Below, piece after piece: positions 42,476 through 53,300 of a DNA stretch of 64,000 nt. The stretch covers positions 1 to 64,000 of the forward strand of contig JANOWJ010000041.1 of the NCBI GenBank assembly GCA_031417835.1, written 5' to 3'. This DNA comes from JADJLQ01 sp031417835. GTDB lineage: Bacteria; Bacteroidota; Bacteroidia; Chitinophagales; Saprospiraceae. The stretch's first letter is position 1; the number at the start of each line of letters is the position of its first letter. The notes beneath the pieces are model-generated. The model did no database searches and was not told the origin of the DNA. It worked only from the letters and a program-made list of their open reading frames with translations. Position numbers and translations under genes: made by a program.

Positions 42476-44242
42476 ATGAAAAAATATATTTTTATTTTAT
42501 GCTTCGTCGGGATGTACATATCCTGCTCGGATGACTTTTTCGATCTTAACCCTCAAGGTCGGGCCTCACTTACTCAATTGAGTAATAAAAATGGGGTGAA
42601 TGCATTGCTCATAGGGGCTTATTCGCTCATGGATGGAGTAGGCGCTGGCAATACTGGCCGTCAATCAACCATCTCCAACTATGTATTTGGTGGAATAAGT
42701 AGTGACGATGCGGTGAAGGGTACTGATGCCGGAGATCAACCTGAACAGTCTTTTATAGAACAATACAATTGGATAGCGGACAATACTTATTTTTTGGGCA
42801 AGTGGTGGCATTCGTATGATGGTGTCGCTCGATCTAATGAGGTCATTCAACTTGTCAATAATCCGGATGTGAAAGACATGACGGCTGCCGAAAAAACTCA
42901 GGTCATTGCAGAGGCACGCTTCTTACGAGGACATTATCATTTTGAGGCTAAGAAAATGTGGAATAATGTACCGTATATTGATGAAACGATCTATGTGTCC
43001 ACTGACCCTAATTCTACCAAAATACCAAATACAGAAAATATTTGGTCGAAAATAGAGGCCGATTTTGATTTCGCTGCTAAAAACCTTCCCGTAAGCCAAG
43101 CTCAAAAAGGTCGAGCTACGCAGTGGGCTGCTAAAGCATATCTTGCTAAGACATTGGTGTTTCAGAAAAAATGGGCTGCGGCCGAAACTATTTTATTAGA
43201 CATTGTAAATAATTCTGGTAAAAAATTGATGGCAAATTATCACGACAATTTTCGAACTGCCGGAAACAATAATGCAGAATCCATATTTGAAGTACAATTT
43301 TCTGTAAATGATGGTACGAATGGTGGCAATGGCAATGCAGGAGATAATCTCAATTGGCCTTATTCTGCTACTGCCCCAGGCAGGGGCTGTTGCGGATTTT
43401 ATCAGGCATCACATAATATAGTCAATGCATTCAAGACGGACGACAAAGGTCTACCATTGATCGGATCTGCACCAGATGGGACTCAAGACACCTATAACAA
43501 AGTAGACTTACCCAATGATCAAGGCATCGGAGCTGGTGCTGCATTTACATTGGATAAAACCGTGCCAGTAGACCCACGTTTGGACTGGACCGTGGGCCGC
43601 AGAGGGGTCAATTTTTTAGATTGGGGACCAATGCCGGGCTCGACATGGATCAGAGATCAAGCGTATGCAGGACCATTCACCGGCAAAAAATGGATGTATT
43701 ACCTAGCAGAAGAAGGAAGTACTACGCACTCTACGAGTAAACGCAGTGTCAATAACAATTATAGATTGCTCAAATTTTCACATGTGCTCCTTTGGCTTGC
43801 AGAGTGCGAGATAGAACTAAATAAACTAGCTGCAGCAGAAGGTCATATCAATCAAATTCGAAATCGGGCCAAAAGTGGTTCAAAACAAGATCCTACCGTC
43901 ACCTATAAAGTAGAACCTTATGCCGATGGTACCTTGGCTGCTATGGGTGCTGACTTCGCCCGTAATGCTGTACGTATGGAACAACGGTTGGAATTTGCTA
44001 TGGAGGGTCATCGCTTTTTTGATTTAGTACGGTGGGGCATAGCTGAAAAAGTGCTCAACAAGTATGCCGTTGAAGAATCAGTGCCCGGTACTGAGCCTTC
44101 GGGTCGTAAATTCAATAAACGTGGTTATATGGCCGGTAAAATATTTACTTCTAAAAATAATTATTATCCATTGCCTCAGGACGAAATATTGAACAGTCAA
44201 TTAAATGGCAAACCAACTTTGGTTCAGAATCCCGGATACTGA
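42476..44242 (+). CDS. SusD/RagB-family nutrient-binding lipoprotein
   Basis: 588 residues from ATG 42476; the TTG two codons earlier is less likely. The lipobox ISCSDD (Cys at about residue 18) marks a surface lipoprotein. SusD landmarks are FDLNPQGR at the start, the TPR-like helical EARFLRGHYHFEAKKMWNNVPY, a middle ATQWAAKAYLAKTLVFQKKW, and the C-terminal EQRLEFAMEGHRFFDLVRWG and YYPLPQDEILNS. It binds the substrate taken up by the SusC barrel encoded upstream. The operon ends in the hairpin terminator just after this gene. Confidence 0.96.
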   Translation: MKKYIFILCFVGMYISCSDDFFDLNPQGRASLTQLSNKNGVNALLIGAYSLMDGVGAGNTGRQSTISNYVFGGISSDDAVKGTDAGDQPEQSFIEQYNWIADNTYFLGKWWHSYDGVARSNEVIQLVNNPDVKDMTAAEKTQVIAEARFLRGHYHFEAKKMWNNVPYIDETIYVSTDPNSTKIPNTENIWSKIEADFDFAAKNLPVSQAQKGRATQWAAKAYLAKTLVFQKKWAAAETILLDIVNNSGKKLMANYHDNFRTAGNNNAESIFEVQFSVNDGTNGGNGNAGDNLNWPYSATAPGRGCCGFYQASHNIVNAFKTDDKGLPLIGSAPDGTQDTYNKVDLPNDQGIGAGAAFTLDKTVPVDPRLDWTVGRRGVNFLDWGPMPGSTWIRDQAYAGPFTGKKWMYYLAEEGSTTHSTSKRSVNNNYRLLKFSHVLLWLAECEIELNKLAAAEGHINQIRNRAKSGSKQDPTVTYKVEPYADGTLAAMGADFARNAVRMEQRLEFAMEGHRFFDLVRWGIAEKVLNKYAVEESVPGTEPSGRKFNKRGYMAGKIFTSKNNYYPLPQDEILNSQLNGKPTLVQNPGY

Positions 44243-44262
44243 TCTAACGTAGAATAAAAATG

Positions 44263-44296
44263 AAAAAAGGGCATTGCAAAAGCAATGCCCTTTTTG
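44263..44296 (+). terminator. Rho-independent terminator of the susCD operon
   Basis: A perfect nine-base stem GGGCATTGC / GCAATGCCC with an AAAA loop, flanked by an A-run and followed by TTTTTG. It begins about 20 bases after the SusD stop. The symmetric A and T tracts would also allow some termination from the other strand. Confidence 0.9.
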
Positions 44297-44466
44297 TTTC
44301 AAGGCTTTGCCCCAGTATGATACAACATTCAACCCACGATAATTCAGTAAGAATTTGCATTCAACCTTTCCAGATAAATTTTAATCAGGGTGCTTGACAT
44401 GTTCAGCTTATTATGTGGCGTTCATTAAATCGTCTCGAGAAAAGCTGAATACTTGCACCAAGTTTC

Positions 44467-44474
44467 TATATTTG
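44467..44474 (+). promoter_or_regulatory. -7 element of the methyltransferase operon
   Basis: TATATTTG, a perfect TAnnTTTG, 38 bases before the TTG start at 44513. It falls in the 270-base gap after the susCD terminator and probably starts the methyltransferase-hydroxylase-cyclase transcript. Confidence 0.5.
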
Positions 44475-44512
44475 TTTGAATTTTAACCAAATAACCAACA
44501 AATACTCGCTTT

Positions 44513-45331
44513 TTGCTTACCAAACTATTTATATATATAACTAGTACATTTCCAGTGCTTCGCACCTATTTCTGGAAAACGATGTACAATTTCTTTGCCC
44601 GAAACATTACAAATAGCAAATGGCGATTCATGAATTTTGGATTCGCTTATTCAGGTCAAGAAATCCCGAGCGTCGCTTTAGAATCAGCAGATCAGTATGA
44701 GCGATATGGATGGCAGATCTATGAGCATATGCTGAGACTTTATCCGCCCGGAGCTGAGTCCCATGTGCTGGAGGTAGGCTCCGGGCGAGGCGGTGCATGT
44801 TATTTTATAAGTAAATACTACCACCCTGCTTCTGTCACGGGAATAGATTTATCAAATAAGGCTATTGAATTTTGTCAGCGTACGTATCAATCAGAAAAAC
44901 TCCGATATATCACTGCATCAGCGGAACAATTGCCTTTAGAAGCTGGCAGTATAGATATCGTGATCAATGCCGAATCATCGCATGCATATCCGGATTTTAA
45001 TAAATTTGTCCATGAGGTCCTACGAGTAATAAAACCGGGTGGTTATTTCATGACTACGGATAATAGGACGGCGGAGCGAGTGGATGAATGGAAGCAATCC
45101 CTTCTGAATCCGGGCTTTACCTTGCTCCACGAGCAAGACATTACCGCAAAAGTCATACAATCTCTGATAGAACAACAACCCCTCAAAGAAGAGCTGATCC
45201 AGGCTAATGTGCCTATTTATTTTAAACGTTACTTCAGAGAATTTGCAGGCATGCAAGGCAGTCAAATGTATAATGACTTTGTATCCAGGAAAAGGTATTA
45301 CAAATCTTTTATCCTACAAAAGCCGTTATGA
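44513..45331 (+). CDS. SAM-dependent methyltransferase, phthiotriol-methyltransferase-like
   Basis: 272 residues from a TTG start; an ATG at 44582 would remove the first 23 residues, which appear to align with related enzymes. The SAM-binding motif is VLEVGSGRGGACYFISKYYHP with the acidic GIDLS turn; later motifs are AEQLPLEAGSIDIVINAESSHAYPDF and RVIKPGGYFM. The overall pattern, including the ending FAGMQGSQMYNDFVSRKRYY, closely recalls mycobacterial phthiotriol/phenolphthiotriol dimycocerosate methyltransferase, so a hydrophobic lipid hydroxyl is a likely acceptor. The stop overlaps the next start (ATGA). Confidence 0.85.
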   Translation: MLTKLFIYITSTFPVLRTYFWKTMYNFFARNITNSKWRFMNFGFAYSGQEIPSVALESADQYERYGWQIYEHMLRLYPPGAESHVLEVGSGRGGACYFISKYYHPASVTGIDLSNKAIEFCQRTYQSEKLRYITASAEQLPLEAGSIDIVINAESSHAYPDFNKFVHEVLRVIKPGGYFMTTDNRTAERVDEWKQSLLNPGFTLLHEQDITAKVIQSLIEQQPLKEELIQANVPIYFKRYFREFAGMQGSQMYNDFVSRKRYYKSFILQKPL

Positions 45332-46533
45332 TCTATAATCTTTTCATCGGTATCGGAGTGCTCGCGATCATCATCGTATTGATCGCCGAGCGTAGGTATC
45401 AAAAGATAAATCAGGTCAACATCTATGAAATGGCTGATACGGTGACCAATGCGGCCTGTGGACTCAGCGATCGAGTATTCAATATTTTTCTGGATACCCT
45501 TCAATTTATACTATGGTCCCAATTGTATAATGTAGTATCTATAATAAAAATACCACAATCGATATGGTCATGGATCCTGTGTCTAGTGGTCGTCGATTTT
45601 ATTTGGTACTGGTATCATCGGTTAGGCCATGAAGTCCGTTTGTTTTGGGCCGTCCATAGCCTACACCATCAAAGCGAGGAATTTAATATCTCGGTTGGTT
45701 TTAGGATCTCCATATTCCAATCGATGCTGCGTGGGGTATTTTGGCTTATGCTACCTGTATTTGGATTTCATCCAGATCTAATATTAACCGTGCTTGTGTT
45801 TCATGGATTATATCAACTTCCATTGCATACTCGAGTAGCACCACGATTAGGATTGTTGGAGTATATCTTTGTCACGCCCAGTGCCCATCGGGTACACCAT
45901 GGCATCAATGCTCAATATCTTGATAAAAACTATGGTGGAATATTTATTTTTTGGGATCGTTTGTTTGGAACCTATGCTCCTGAACAAGAGGAAGTAATAT
46001 ATGGCATCACTGATCGTACCGGCTCATTAAGTTTTGTAGAAGCCCACCTTTATGGATTTCGTCAATTGATATTGCCTAAAAATTACAACTTGGCATGGCG
46101 TGAAAAATGGCGTTATTTATTTTCAAAACCCTCTTATGTGCCTTTAGGTGTCGATGCTGCGTTTAAACCTGAAGTTGAACAGTTTGAAATCAGAACTGAA
46201 CTGATCCGATATGTACTGTGTCAGATCGTACTAGCCAGTATCATTACTTTTTTCTTTATTCTCAATCGACATGATTTGACATTGGAAATCAAGACTGCTT
46301 TAGTTTTTTTTATAGGCTGGACCTTGGTCAGTGCCACTTTACGCTATGACCACCTCAATGCCTTATTGCTGTTTCATGAAGCTACACGCTTGGTATGTAT
46401 CATGCTGTTGACGCTATTCTTATATTTCAATCATTTGATCCAGTGGTACTTTGCTGCCCCTACCTTAGCAGCTATGGTAGCAGCTTTTGTTTTTATTCCA
46501 AAACCGATATTTAAATCGTCAAATGGAGCATAA
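45328..46533 (+). CDS. Fatty acid hydroxylase/sterol desaturase family membrane protein
   Basis: 401 residues. The three His clusters of the di-iron superfamily are present: HRLGH (residues 97-101), HSLHH (110-114) and HRVHH (187-191). Six or more hydrophobic helices surround them. After the catalytic half an extra C-terminal membrane region of about 120 residues follows, with RFSKP-like and LRYDHLNALLLFHEATRLV segments. Family members hydroxylate or desaturate fatty acids, sterols, carotenoids or ether lipids. Translational coupling to a lipid methyltransferase gene (ATGA) and overlap with the adenylate cyclase gene (11 bases) suggest one operon. Confidence 0.88.
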   Translation: MIYNLFIGIGVLAIIIVLIAERRYQKINQVNIYEMADTVTNAACGLSDRVFNIFLDTLQFILWSQLYNVVSIIKIPQSIWSWILCLVVVDFIWYWYHRLGHEVRLFWAVHSLHHQSEEFNISVGFRISIFQSMLRGVFWLMLPVFGFHPDLILTVLVFHGLYQLPLHTRVAPRLGLLEYIFVTPSAHRVHHGINAQYLDKNYGGIFIFWDRLFGTYAPEQEEVIYGITDRTGSLSFVEAHLYGFRQLILPKNYNLAWREKWRYLFSKPSYVPLGVDAAFKPEVEQFEIRTELIRYVLCQIVLASIITFFFILNRHDLTLEIKTALVFFIGWTLVSATLRYDHLNALLLFHEATRLVCIMLLTLFLYFNHLIQWYFAAPTLAAMVAAFVFIPKPIFKSSNGA

Positions 46534-48451
46534 ACATTTACTTCCCCTTTTTATCCTGTTCCTGATATTATTTGGATACTTTGATATCAGTGGACAATCC
46601 ATAGTCATTTCTGCGAGCCAAAGCTCCGTCAAACCGGTAAGTGGATTACAGTATTTTGAAGATATCCATTCAAGCTATTCTCCTATCACAGTATATCAGC
46701 AGCGCTTTTTAAACTTAAAGGAAGGAAATGCAAATTTTGGATTGAGTAGATCGACCTATTGGTTAAAATTTAGTGTACATAATCAAACCAAGGAAGACCG
46801 ATTGGCAATTAAAATTGGCTACCCCCTCTTGGATTCCATCGATCTATTTATTATGAAGGATGGAGTGCCCATAGTACATAAAAGAAATGGATTTAAATAC
46901 AATTTGTTCGTATCAGAAATTAAATATCCAGTTTATCTTTTTTATTTGCCGATAGCCAGCGGCACTGAATCTGAAATACTACTTCGAGTGAGGACACATA
47001 GTTCTTTTCAAGTGCCCTTAGAAATAGCCACAGAGTCCAGCTTCATTCATTCGGGTGGAGAGATCAGTCTGCTGCAAGGTGTATATTATGGGATACTGTT
47101 GGTGATGATTTTTTACAATCTATTTATCTTTTTTTCATTGAAGGAGATTGTATATGTCTATTACTCAGTCTGTATTTTTTTCAGTTTATGTTTTTTTACG
47201 ATATTTTACGGTCATGCCCGATATGCTTTTTGGCCGGACAATATTGAATGGAATCAACATTCGATGAAAGTCGTCATGAGTCTGCTCAGTGCGGCTAGCG
47301 CCGCCTTTGCTATTGTGTTTCTGGAATTGAAAAATTTTGCCAAATGGTTGTTCTATACACTTAGAGGCATCATGGTCGTCGGCGTATTTCTGGCCATTGC
47401 AAATTTTTATATGGATCTGCATACCGTCAACTTAATGGTGACTTTACTCATTTTATTCAATGCAATTGCCATGCTGGTGGCAGGTATCGTATCATGGGCA
47501 AAGGGCAATCGTGCAGCACGCCTTTTTGTATTGGCGTGGGCTGCTTATCTTGCGGGGGCATTATTGCTCATCTTGCGCAATCTCGGCGTGCTGCCTGCCA
47601 ATACGTTTACCAGTCATTTTGCCAGTATCGGATCATCTCTGGAAGTCATCTTGTTATCACTTGCTTTAGCAGATAAGTATAGCCTGATCAAAGCTGAAAA
47701 AGAAAAAGCGCAAGAAGCCCTCATTGCAATCCAGAAAAATGCCAATATCACATTGGATAATAAAGTAAAAGAGCGTACACAACAATTACAAAGTGAAACC
47801 GAAAAAACAGAATCGCTGCTGCTAAATATACTCCCGGCTCAGGTAGCTGATGAATTAAAAAATTCGGGTAAGTATTTGGCCAGAAGGCATGAAAATGTTT
47901 CAGTATTGTTTACTGACTTTGTAAATTTTTCGCAGATTAGTGAAAAAATGGATGCAGAACAATTGGTTTTCGAATTGGATACCTATTTCAAAAAGTTTGA
48001 TGAAATCATCACTCAGCTAGGTATTGAGAAAATAAAAACCATTGGCGACGCCTATTTATGTGTCGCTGGATTGCATAACAATGATGATCATGCATTACAA
48101 GCTTGTACCGCCGGTATTATGATTAGAAATTATATGGCTAAGGTCAATGAATCTAAAAAGCATGGCGAATCTAAATTTGAGTTACGAATCGGTATTCATA
48201 GTGGCAACCTGGTGGCCGGGGTGGTGGGTAGCAAAAAATTTGCGTATGACATTTGGGGAGATACCGTCAATCTCGCCGCACGGATGGAACAACATGGGTC
48301 ACCCGGTCAGATCAATATCAGTGGAGATACCTTTGAATTAGTTAAACATCATTTTACGTTCACTCCCAGAGGCTCTTTGCCAGCAAAAAACAAAGGCGAA
48401 GTGAATATGTATTTTTTGGAAGAGGAACTCCCTAGTGATTCAGTGGAGTAG
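46523..48451 (+). CDS. Membrane class III adenylate cyclase with 7TMR-DISM sensor
   Basis: 642 residues from ATG 46523. A signal peptide (about 1-25) leads to an extracytoplasmic 7TMR-DISM extracellular-2-like beta domain (STYWLKFSVHNQTKEDR, IKIGYPLLDSIDLFIM), then a seven-helix membrane block (about 180-390), a short coiled coil and a class III cyclase domain (VSVLFTDFVNFSQISEKM with a metal Asp; IKTIGDAYLCVAG; YDIWGDTVNLAARMEQHG). The Lys in EKIKTIG and the Asp in YDIWG are the adenine-selecting pair, so cAMP is predicted. The 11-base overlap with the hydroxylase gene links a lipid pathway to second-messenger signalling. Confidence 0.9.
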   Translation: MEHKHLLPLFILFLILFGYFDISGQSIVISASQSSVKPVSGLQYFEDIHSSYSPITVYQQRFLNLKEGNANFGLSRSTYWLKFSVHNQTKEDRLAIKIGYPLLDSIDLFIMKDGVPIVHKRNGFKYNLFVSEIKYPVYLFYLPIASGTESEILLRVRTHSSFQVPLEIATESSFIHSGGEISLLQGVYYGILLVMIFYNLFIFFSLKEIVYVYYSVCIFFSLCFFTIFYGHARYAFWPDNIEWNQHSMKVVMSLLSAASAAFAIVFLELKNFAKWLFYTLRGIMVVGVFLAIANFYMDLHTVNLMVTLLILFNAIAMLVAGIVSWAKGNRAARLFVLAWAAYLAGALLLILRNLGVLPANTFTSHFASIGSSLEVILLSLALADKYSLIKAEKEKAQEALIAIQKNANITLDNKVKERTQQLQSETEKTESLLLNILPAQVADELKNSGKYLARRHENVSVLFTDFVNFSQISEKMDAEQLVFELDTYFKKFDEIITQLGIEKIKTIGDAYLCVAGLHNNDDHALQACTAGIMIRNYMAKVNESKKHGESKFELRIGIHSGNLVAGVVGSKKFAYDIWGDTVNLAARMEQHGSPGQINISGDTFELVKHHFTFTPRGSLPAKNKGEVNMYFLEEELPSDSVE

Positions 48452-48490
48452 TCTTAATCATTTATAGCTGATCCAACTATTCTTTTCCTT

Positions 48491-50248
48491 TTACAACTTC
48501 AGAGAGTACCCTAACTCTGTAATCCAATCTGATGAAGAAGAAGCAGCATTACCCACCCCTACTCCATTCAAAGCCTTACGTGCTCTGTGATTCACTCGAA
48601 AATATACCTCATGCTTGATATTCAATTGGTAGCTATTCATAAACAGCAAATTGATCACGCGATGAGTGTGCCGATCATTAGTAAAAATCTCCTGATCGAT
48701 CGCAGAAAGTGAACTTTTGATTTTTTCTTTGAATAAGCTTCGCTGATATTGAATGCTAGGGCCTATCGTGTTTTGTCTTAGATCCTGCAAGGTATTCTGA
48801 GTGAATTGGAACCCAACATTCATACTCCAAACTTTGCCTGCCCGATAAGTATAGCTCGCTTGAGTAAAAAGAAAATTGGTCTGATCTTTATGGATGGCAT
48901 CATTGACTATTGTATTTCCTTTCTGATATTGGATCATAGCCAATATCCCGGATTCTTGCGTTGCCCCCCAGGAGTATTGTATCGTACTGCCAGCTTGACT
49001 TTGCGTGGCTACCAGATATAATGAATCTAAAGGTTGGTTGGGATTGAGATTATTTCTAAACCGTACCGTGTTAGTCAGGTTACTCCATTGCAACTGCCAC
49101 TGTAGGCGTTGTATCGGTGCATAATTGACTTGCATCGAGCCAATACCTCGCCAAAATTGATTGCTCTCCGATTGCTCCAGATCATTGCGTTGCAGCCCAG
49201 TCTGTAATGACACATTCACTTTATTTTTGAAAGCACTAAATCGAGCGTTGAACGTATAGTTCTGAAAATCGTCCTGAAAAAACAATGTACCTAGACTTCG
49301 AAATCCAGGATCTACATGATCAAAATTGAATCCCCAGATTACTTTTTTAGTAGTAAAGTTTATTTTGGTTTGAAACGCATTGCGATAGGTTGAAGAAAAC
49401 CGGGGAGTGAATAGACCCAAAACATTTCTATGAAAGGCAGTTTGATCCATGATCACGGATCGTGTATCTCTTGTAAACAAACTGTAGGTATAATCAAACT
49501 GAGCAGACCATGGTCCAATTTTTTTAAAAGTCTGAATAGCCCCTGCAAGATTTTCAGCGGGTTGTACTTGCGAGATATGAGGTAAAAATGGAATTGAACT
49601 GCTGTCGTCTTTGGCATGAAATATCGTAAATGCTATTTTTTCCTTTTCAGTTTCATAGCCAGCTTTTATACCCCAACCGGTCCTTCTGAAAGATGGATCG
49701 ATACCTTGTAGAGCCAAAAAATCTTCAGCCACCGCTCTTTTCAATTGGCCATACATGCCACTCCATCGCCAGCGCCCAGGCTTCAACTCCAACCCTAGCC
49801 CTCTAAACTGATGACCACTTAAGGTATATGGCGAGAACTCCATTGATCGATCGCCAATATGCACTGTAGCCCATCGATAACTAGGACTGATCCCCACAAA
49901 AGAGTAAGAGGGTAGATTGTAAATCGAATTGCCATTGGAATGCATAAATGTAAAAGGAGCTTGAACTCCTAAAAAATCGAATTGTAGACTAGCCATTGCC
50001 CTGTATGTAAACTCTGGAAAATAAACAATTTTATTTTTACTCCTATAGTATTGACCCGAAATATCCAGACCTCCGTAGACTTTGATAGGGTCTTTTTGTA
50101 GTCTTGAGTTGATGCCGGCTATCGTCTGCGTGACATCTGTCTGTGCTGAACCAACGGAAGTCCATAACCAACTCCATAGCAAAACAAAGGTCAAACAAAA
50201 CCAAGGCTTATTACTAAGTTTGGCAAAACATATTTTGGTGATGTTCAT
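48491..50248 (-). CDS. Outer membrane beta-barrel protein of unknown function
   Basis: 585 residues. A signal peptide with an unusually long N-region ends after VGSA|Q near residue 35. The rest is a run of amphipathic beta-strands with aromatic girdles (such as YTFNARFSAFKNKVNVSLQTGLQ and YSWGATQESGILAMIQYQ), closing with a C-terminal strand that ends in Leu (ITELGYSLKL). This is a large barrel, perhaps 18-22 strands by eye. I do not recognise a named family. It is divergently transcribed from the 1023-residue exported protein gene, sharing a 105-base control region, and likely functions with it. Confidence 0.75.
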   Translation of the reverse strand: MNITKICFAKLSNKPWFCLTFVLLWSWLWTSVGSAQTDVTQTIAGINSRLQKDPIKVYGGLDISGQYYRSKNKIVYFPEFTYRAMASLQFDFLGVQAPFTFMHSNGNSIYNLPSYSFVGISPSYRWATVHIGDRSMEFSPYTLSGHQFRGLGLELKPGRWRWSGMYGQLKRAVAEDFLALQGIDPSFRRTGWGIKAGYETEKEKIAFTIFHAKDDSSSIPFLPHISQVQPAENLAGAIQTFKKIGPWSAQFDYTYSLFTRDTRSVIMDQTAFHRNVLGLFTPRFSSTYRNAFQTKINFTTKKVIWGFNFDHVDPGFRSLGTLFFQDDFQNYTFNARFSAFKNKVNVSLQTGLQRNDLEQSESNQFWRGIGSMQVNYAPIQRLQWQLQWSNLTNTVRFRNNLNPNQPLDSLYLVATQSQAGSTIQYSWGATQESGILAMIQYQKGNTIVNDAIHKDQTNFLFTQASYTYRAGKVWSMNVGFQFTQNTLQDLRQNTIGPSIQYQRSLFKEKIKSSLSAIDQEIFTNDRHTHRVINLLFMNSYQLNIKHEVYFRVNHRARKALNGVGVGNAASSSSDWITELGYSLKL

Positions 50249-50353
50249 AAAACGCTGACTAAAAATATTTAAATATTATCATAAAAAGTATTTTTAATAA
50301 ACTTTTCTTTTTACCTTTTCCAAAAGTTCACCTGCATCAACCACTATGAAACC

Positions 50354-53300
50354 ATGTTTTTTAAAAGCCTGATTATAGTATTGACATCCAGTATACTTGG
50401 ATTCTTTGCCCCGTATACTATCCATGCATATACATCGCCTCAAGTTCAGGATACACTACCATTCAATCCAAATCCTGACCTAGGTGTCCTAATAGATCAA
50501 CTTAAAGAAGACTCCATCGAATTAGGGTCAGATTTTGAACAATTGAATAAAGCCAGAAGTCTACTGTCAGGCGCACTAGACAAAACCAAATTCATCGATA
50601 AAATCGTAAGTGGAAGTTGGCTCAGTTTACCAATTATGCTGCAAAAAACGATACATAATGTCAAGTACACCATGGCAGTGAGTGATGTGCTCCTGACATC
50701 AGCCTTCATACAAGCCAGTGTATACGTGGGCATACAAATCCCACAAAAAGGCAAAGTCTTATATTTTGGGGCACCAGATATAAAGTTTTCAAATACAGGA
50801 GGCATCGTTGGAGATGCTCGATTAGGGCTGCTGGCAGACTATGCCATCCATCTGGGTGGCCATAAATCGTTATTAATCCTCAAAGGCATGTATGGTCAGG
50901 CAAAGGATAAAGGTTGTTTTGTACGGATCGATTGTGATGGATTTAAAGATTTGAGTTTGGATGCTGAAGTATTGTTTAGTCGAGATCTCGTGATACCTGT
51001 CGACGCTACTGGTAATCCCCGTCAAACCGGGAGGGTTAAAGGTCGATTTTCATTGATTTGTTCAGACTGGAATGATATCCTTACTTCAATTCAACTGCCC
51101 AATTTTGCGATGGCGGGATATCGAGATATAGCCTTCGAACTCAATACTGCAGTGATCGATCTTAGTGATATCCGAAATGATAGAGCTGTAGTTTTTCCTG
51201 ATGCGTATACAGATCCTGCGCTCGGTGGCATCGATGTGACCTGGAGAGGCGTATATGTAAATAGTCTTTCGGTGATATTGCCACCTCCGTTTAAAAAACG
51301 TGGGGCCGCAGGACGATTAAATTTTGCTACCAATCATCTCTTGTTAGATCACAGTGGCGTAAGTGGTCAGTTTTTTGCAGGCAATCTGATGACTAGTGAC
51401 GAAGGTGCTATGAATAAATGGTCATATTCCCTTGATACGGTATTTGCCGGTTTTGTAAAAAATAGAATTAAAGGTTTTGGATTTGACGGGACTATTCGTA
51501 TTCCCATCGCCAACAACAAAAAAAAGCAAGGCATAGATTATGGAGCCTTTATGGATGAAGGCGGCAAGTTCACTTTCAATGCAAGCATCAAAGATCACCT
51601 GCAGTTCCCGGTATTTCAAGCAGGTCGAGTATCCATAGAAAAAAATTCAATCGTCCATGTGACGGTAGATAAACAGGATTTTTATCCTGAAGCCATCCTC
51701 CATGGTGATCTGACCATCGGAGCTTCTACAAAAGGAGATAAATTGGAAAGTCCGGATACCAACGCCTTATTTTACATAGGAAAAGTAAGATTTGAATCCT
51801 TACACTTAAGGACTGATTTACCTTATTTGACCGTATCAAAATTTGATCTAAGCACGGGATCGATGCTTGCAAAATTTCCAGTGACGATTAGTCATTTTAA
51901 ATTGGATGTTCAAGGTACAAGATCTGCCATGACTATTGGTATGGCGATAAATCTTGTCCCGGAAAAAGAAACTGCTTTTGGGTTGAAAACTGTAGCCAAA
52001 ATCTCTGGAGACCTGGATATCGAAGAAGGGACACAACAATGGAAATTTAAAAAGTTTGAATTGGATGCGCTATGTCTTCATATGGCCATAAAAAACTTTA
52101 AGCTGGATGGTTGTGTTTATATATTTGAAGATCATCCAGATTATGGCACGGGATTCCAGGGCAATCTGGCCGCAGAACTTACCATCACCCTAGATAAAAA
52201 AGTACAGATGAGCAGTACGGCTTTATTTGGCCGTACGACTGATTTTAGATATTGGTATGCTGATGGCTTAGTAAGTCTCACCCCTGGTATCAACCTCGGA
52301 GGTGGCCTCCGGCTTTCAGGGCTCGGGGGCGGAGCATACCGAAAAATGAAAATGGCTTCATATGCCAAACAGGCCGGTGGCTTAGGAGTCACTACATCCG
52401 GCATAAAATATATACCCGATGCATCGATAGGGCTTGGCATCCTGGCGGTGGTCAATCTCAACTTTATCAATCCCTCAGCTTTTAATGCTACCGCCACACT
52501 GGAGATGGCATTTAATAACTCCGGAGGCCTCAATCAAATGTCGATACGAGGCACGGGAGAATTTATCGCAAAAGTTGATTTTAATCTTGGCCTTTTAGAT
52601 AAGATTGAAGCAAGAATAGTGAAACTAGTAAGTCTGGGTATTAAGGATTTAGTCAAAGATGATAATGTCAGTGTGACTAGCGCTACTGGCGCTGTGAGGG
52701 CCACCGTATTTTTTAATATAGATCATACTGCTGATGTCATACAGGGCAATATGGCGATCTATGTAGATCTGGCCAAGGGCACCATGCGTGGGGCTGCACA
52801 AGAGGGCGGTAGCATGGCTGGTGCAGCCGACTTATATCTGTCGGATACGAAATGGCATATTTATCTAGGCAGTTGGGATCAAAAACTTTCAATAGCGCTG
52901 CAGTTGGGCGCTCTACAAGGTTATGCGGGGGCATATTTTATGATGGGCAATGATCTGGGTGCACCTCCACCTTTGGATGCTAAAATAGTTAGGGAGTTGG
53001 GCTTAACCTCGAATCAACTCAGTGAGGATAGGAATAAAAGCGCAGCTTCATTGGTGAGCGGCAGTGGCTTTGCACTAGGCGCCAATGCCCATATCATCTA
53101 CCACTATGCTAAAGGCAAAACTGAAGTGCATATAGCTGCCGGGGCAGGATTTGAGATTTACTGTATTGACTATGGACGCACGGCGGGTTGTAGCAATCTA
53201 TCCAGTGAGGACAGACCTATTGGAGCTAATGGGTGGCGAGCCGGAGGTAAAATATATGCCTTTGCCAATGTCTCAGCGAGATGGCGATTTATCCGAGGTA

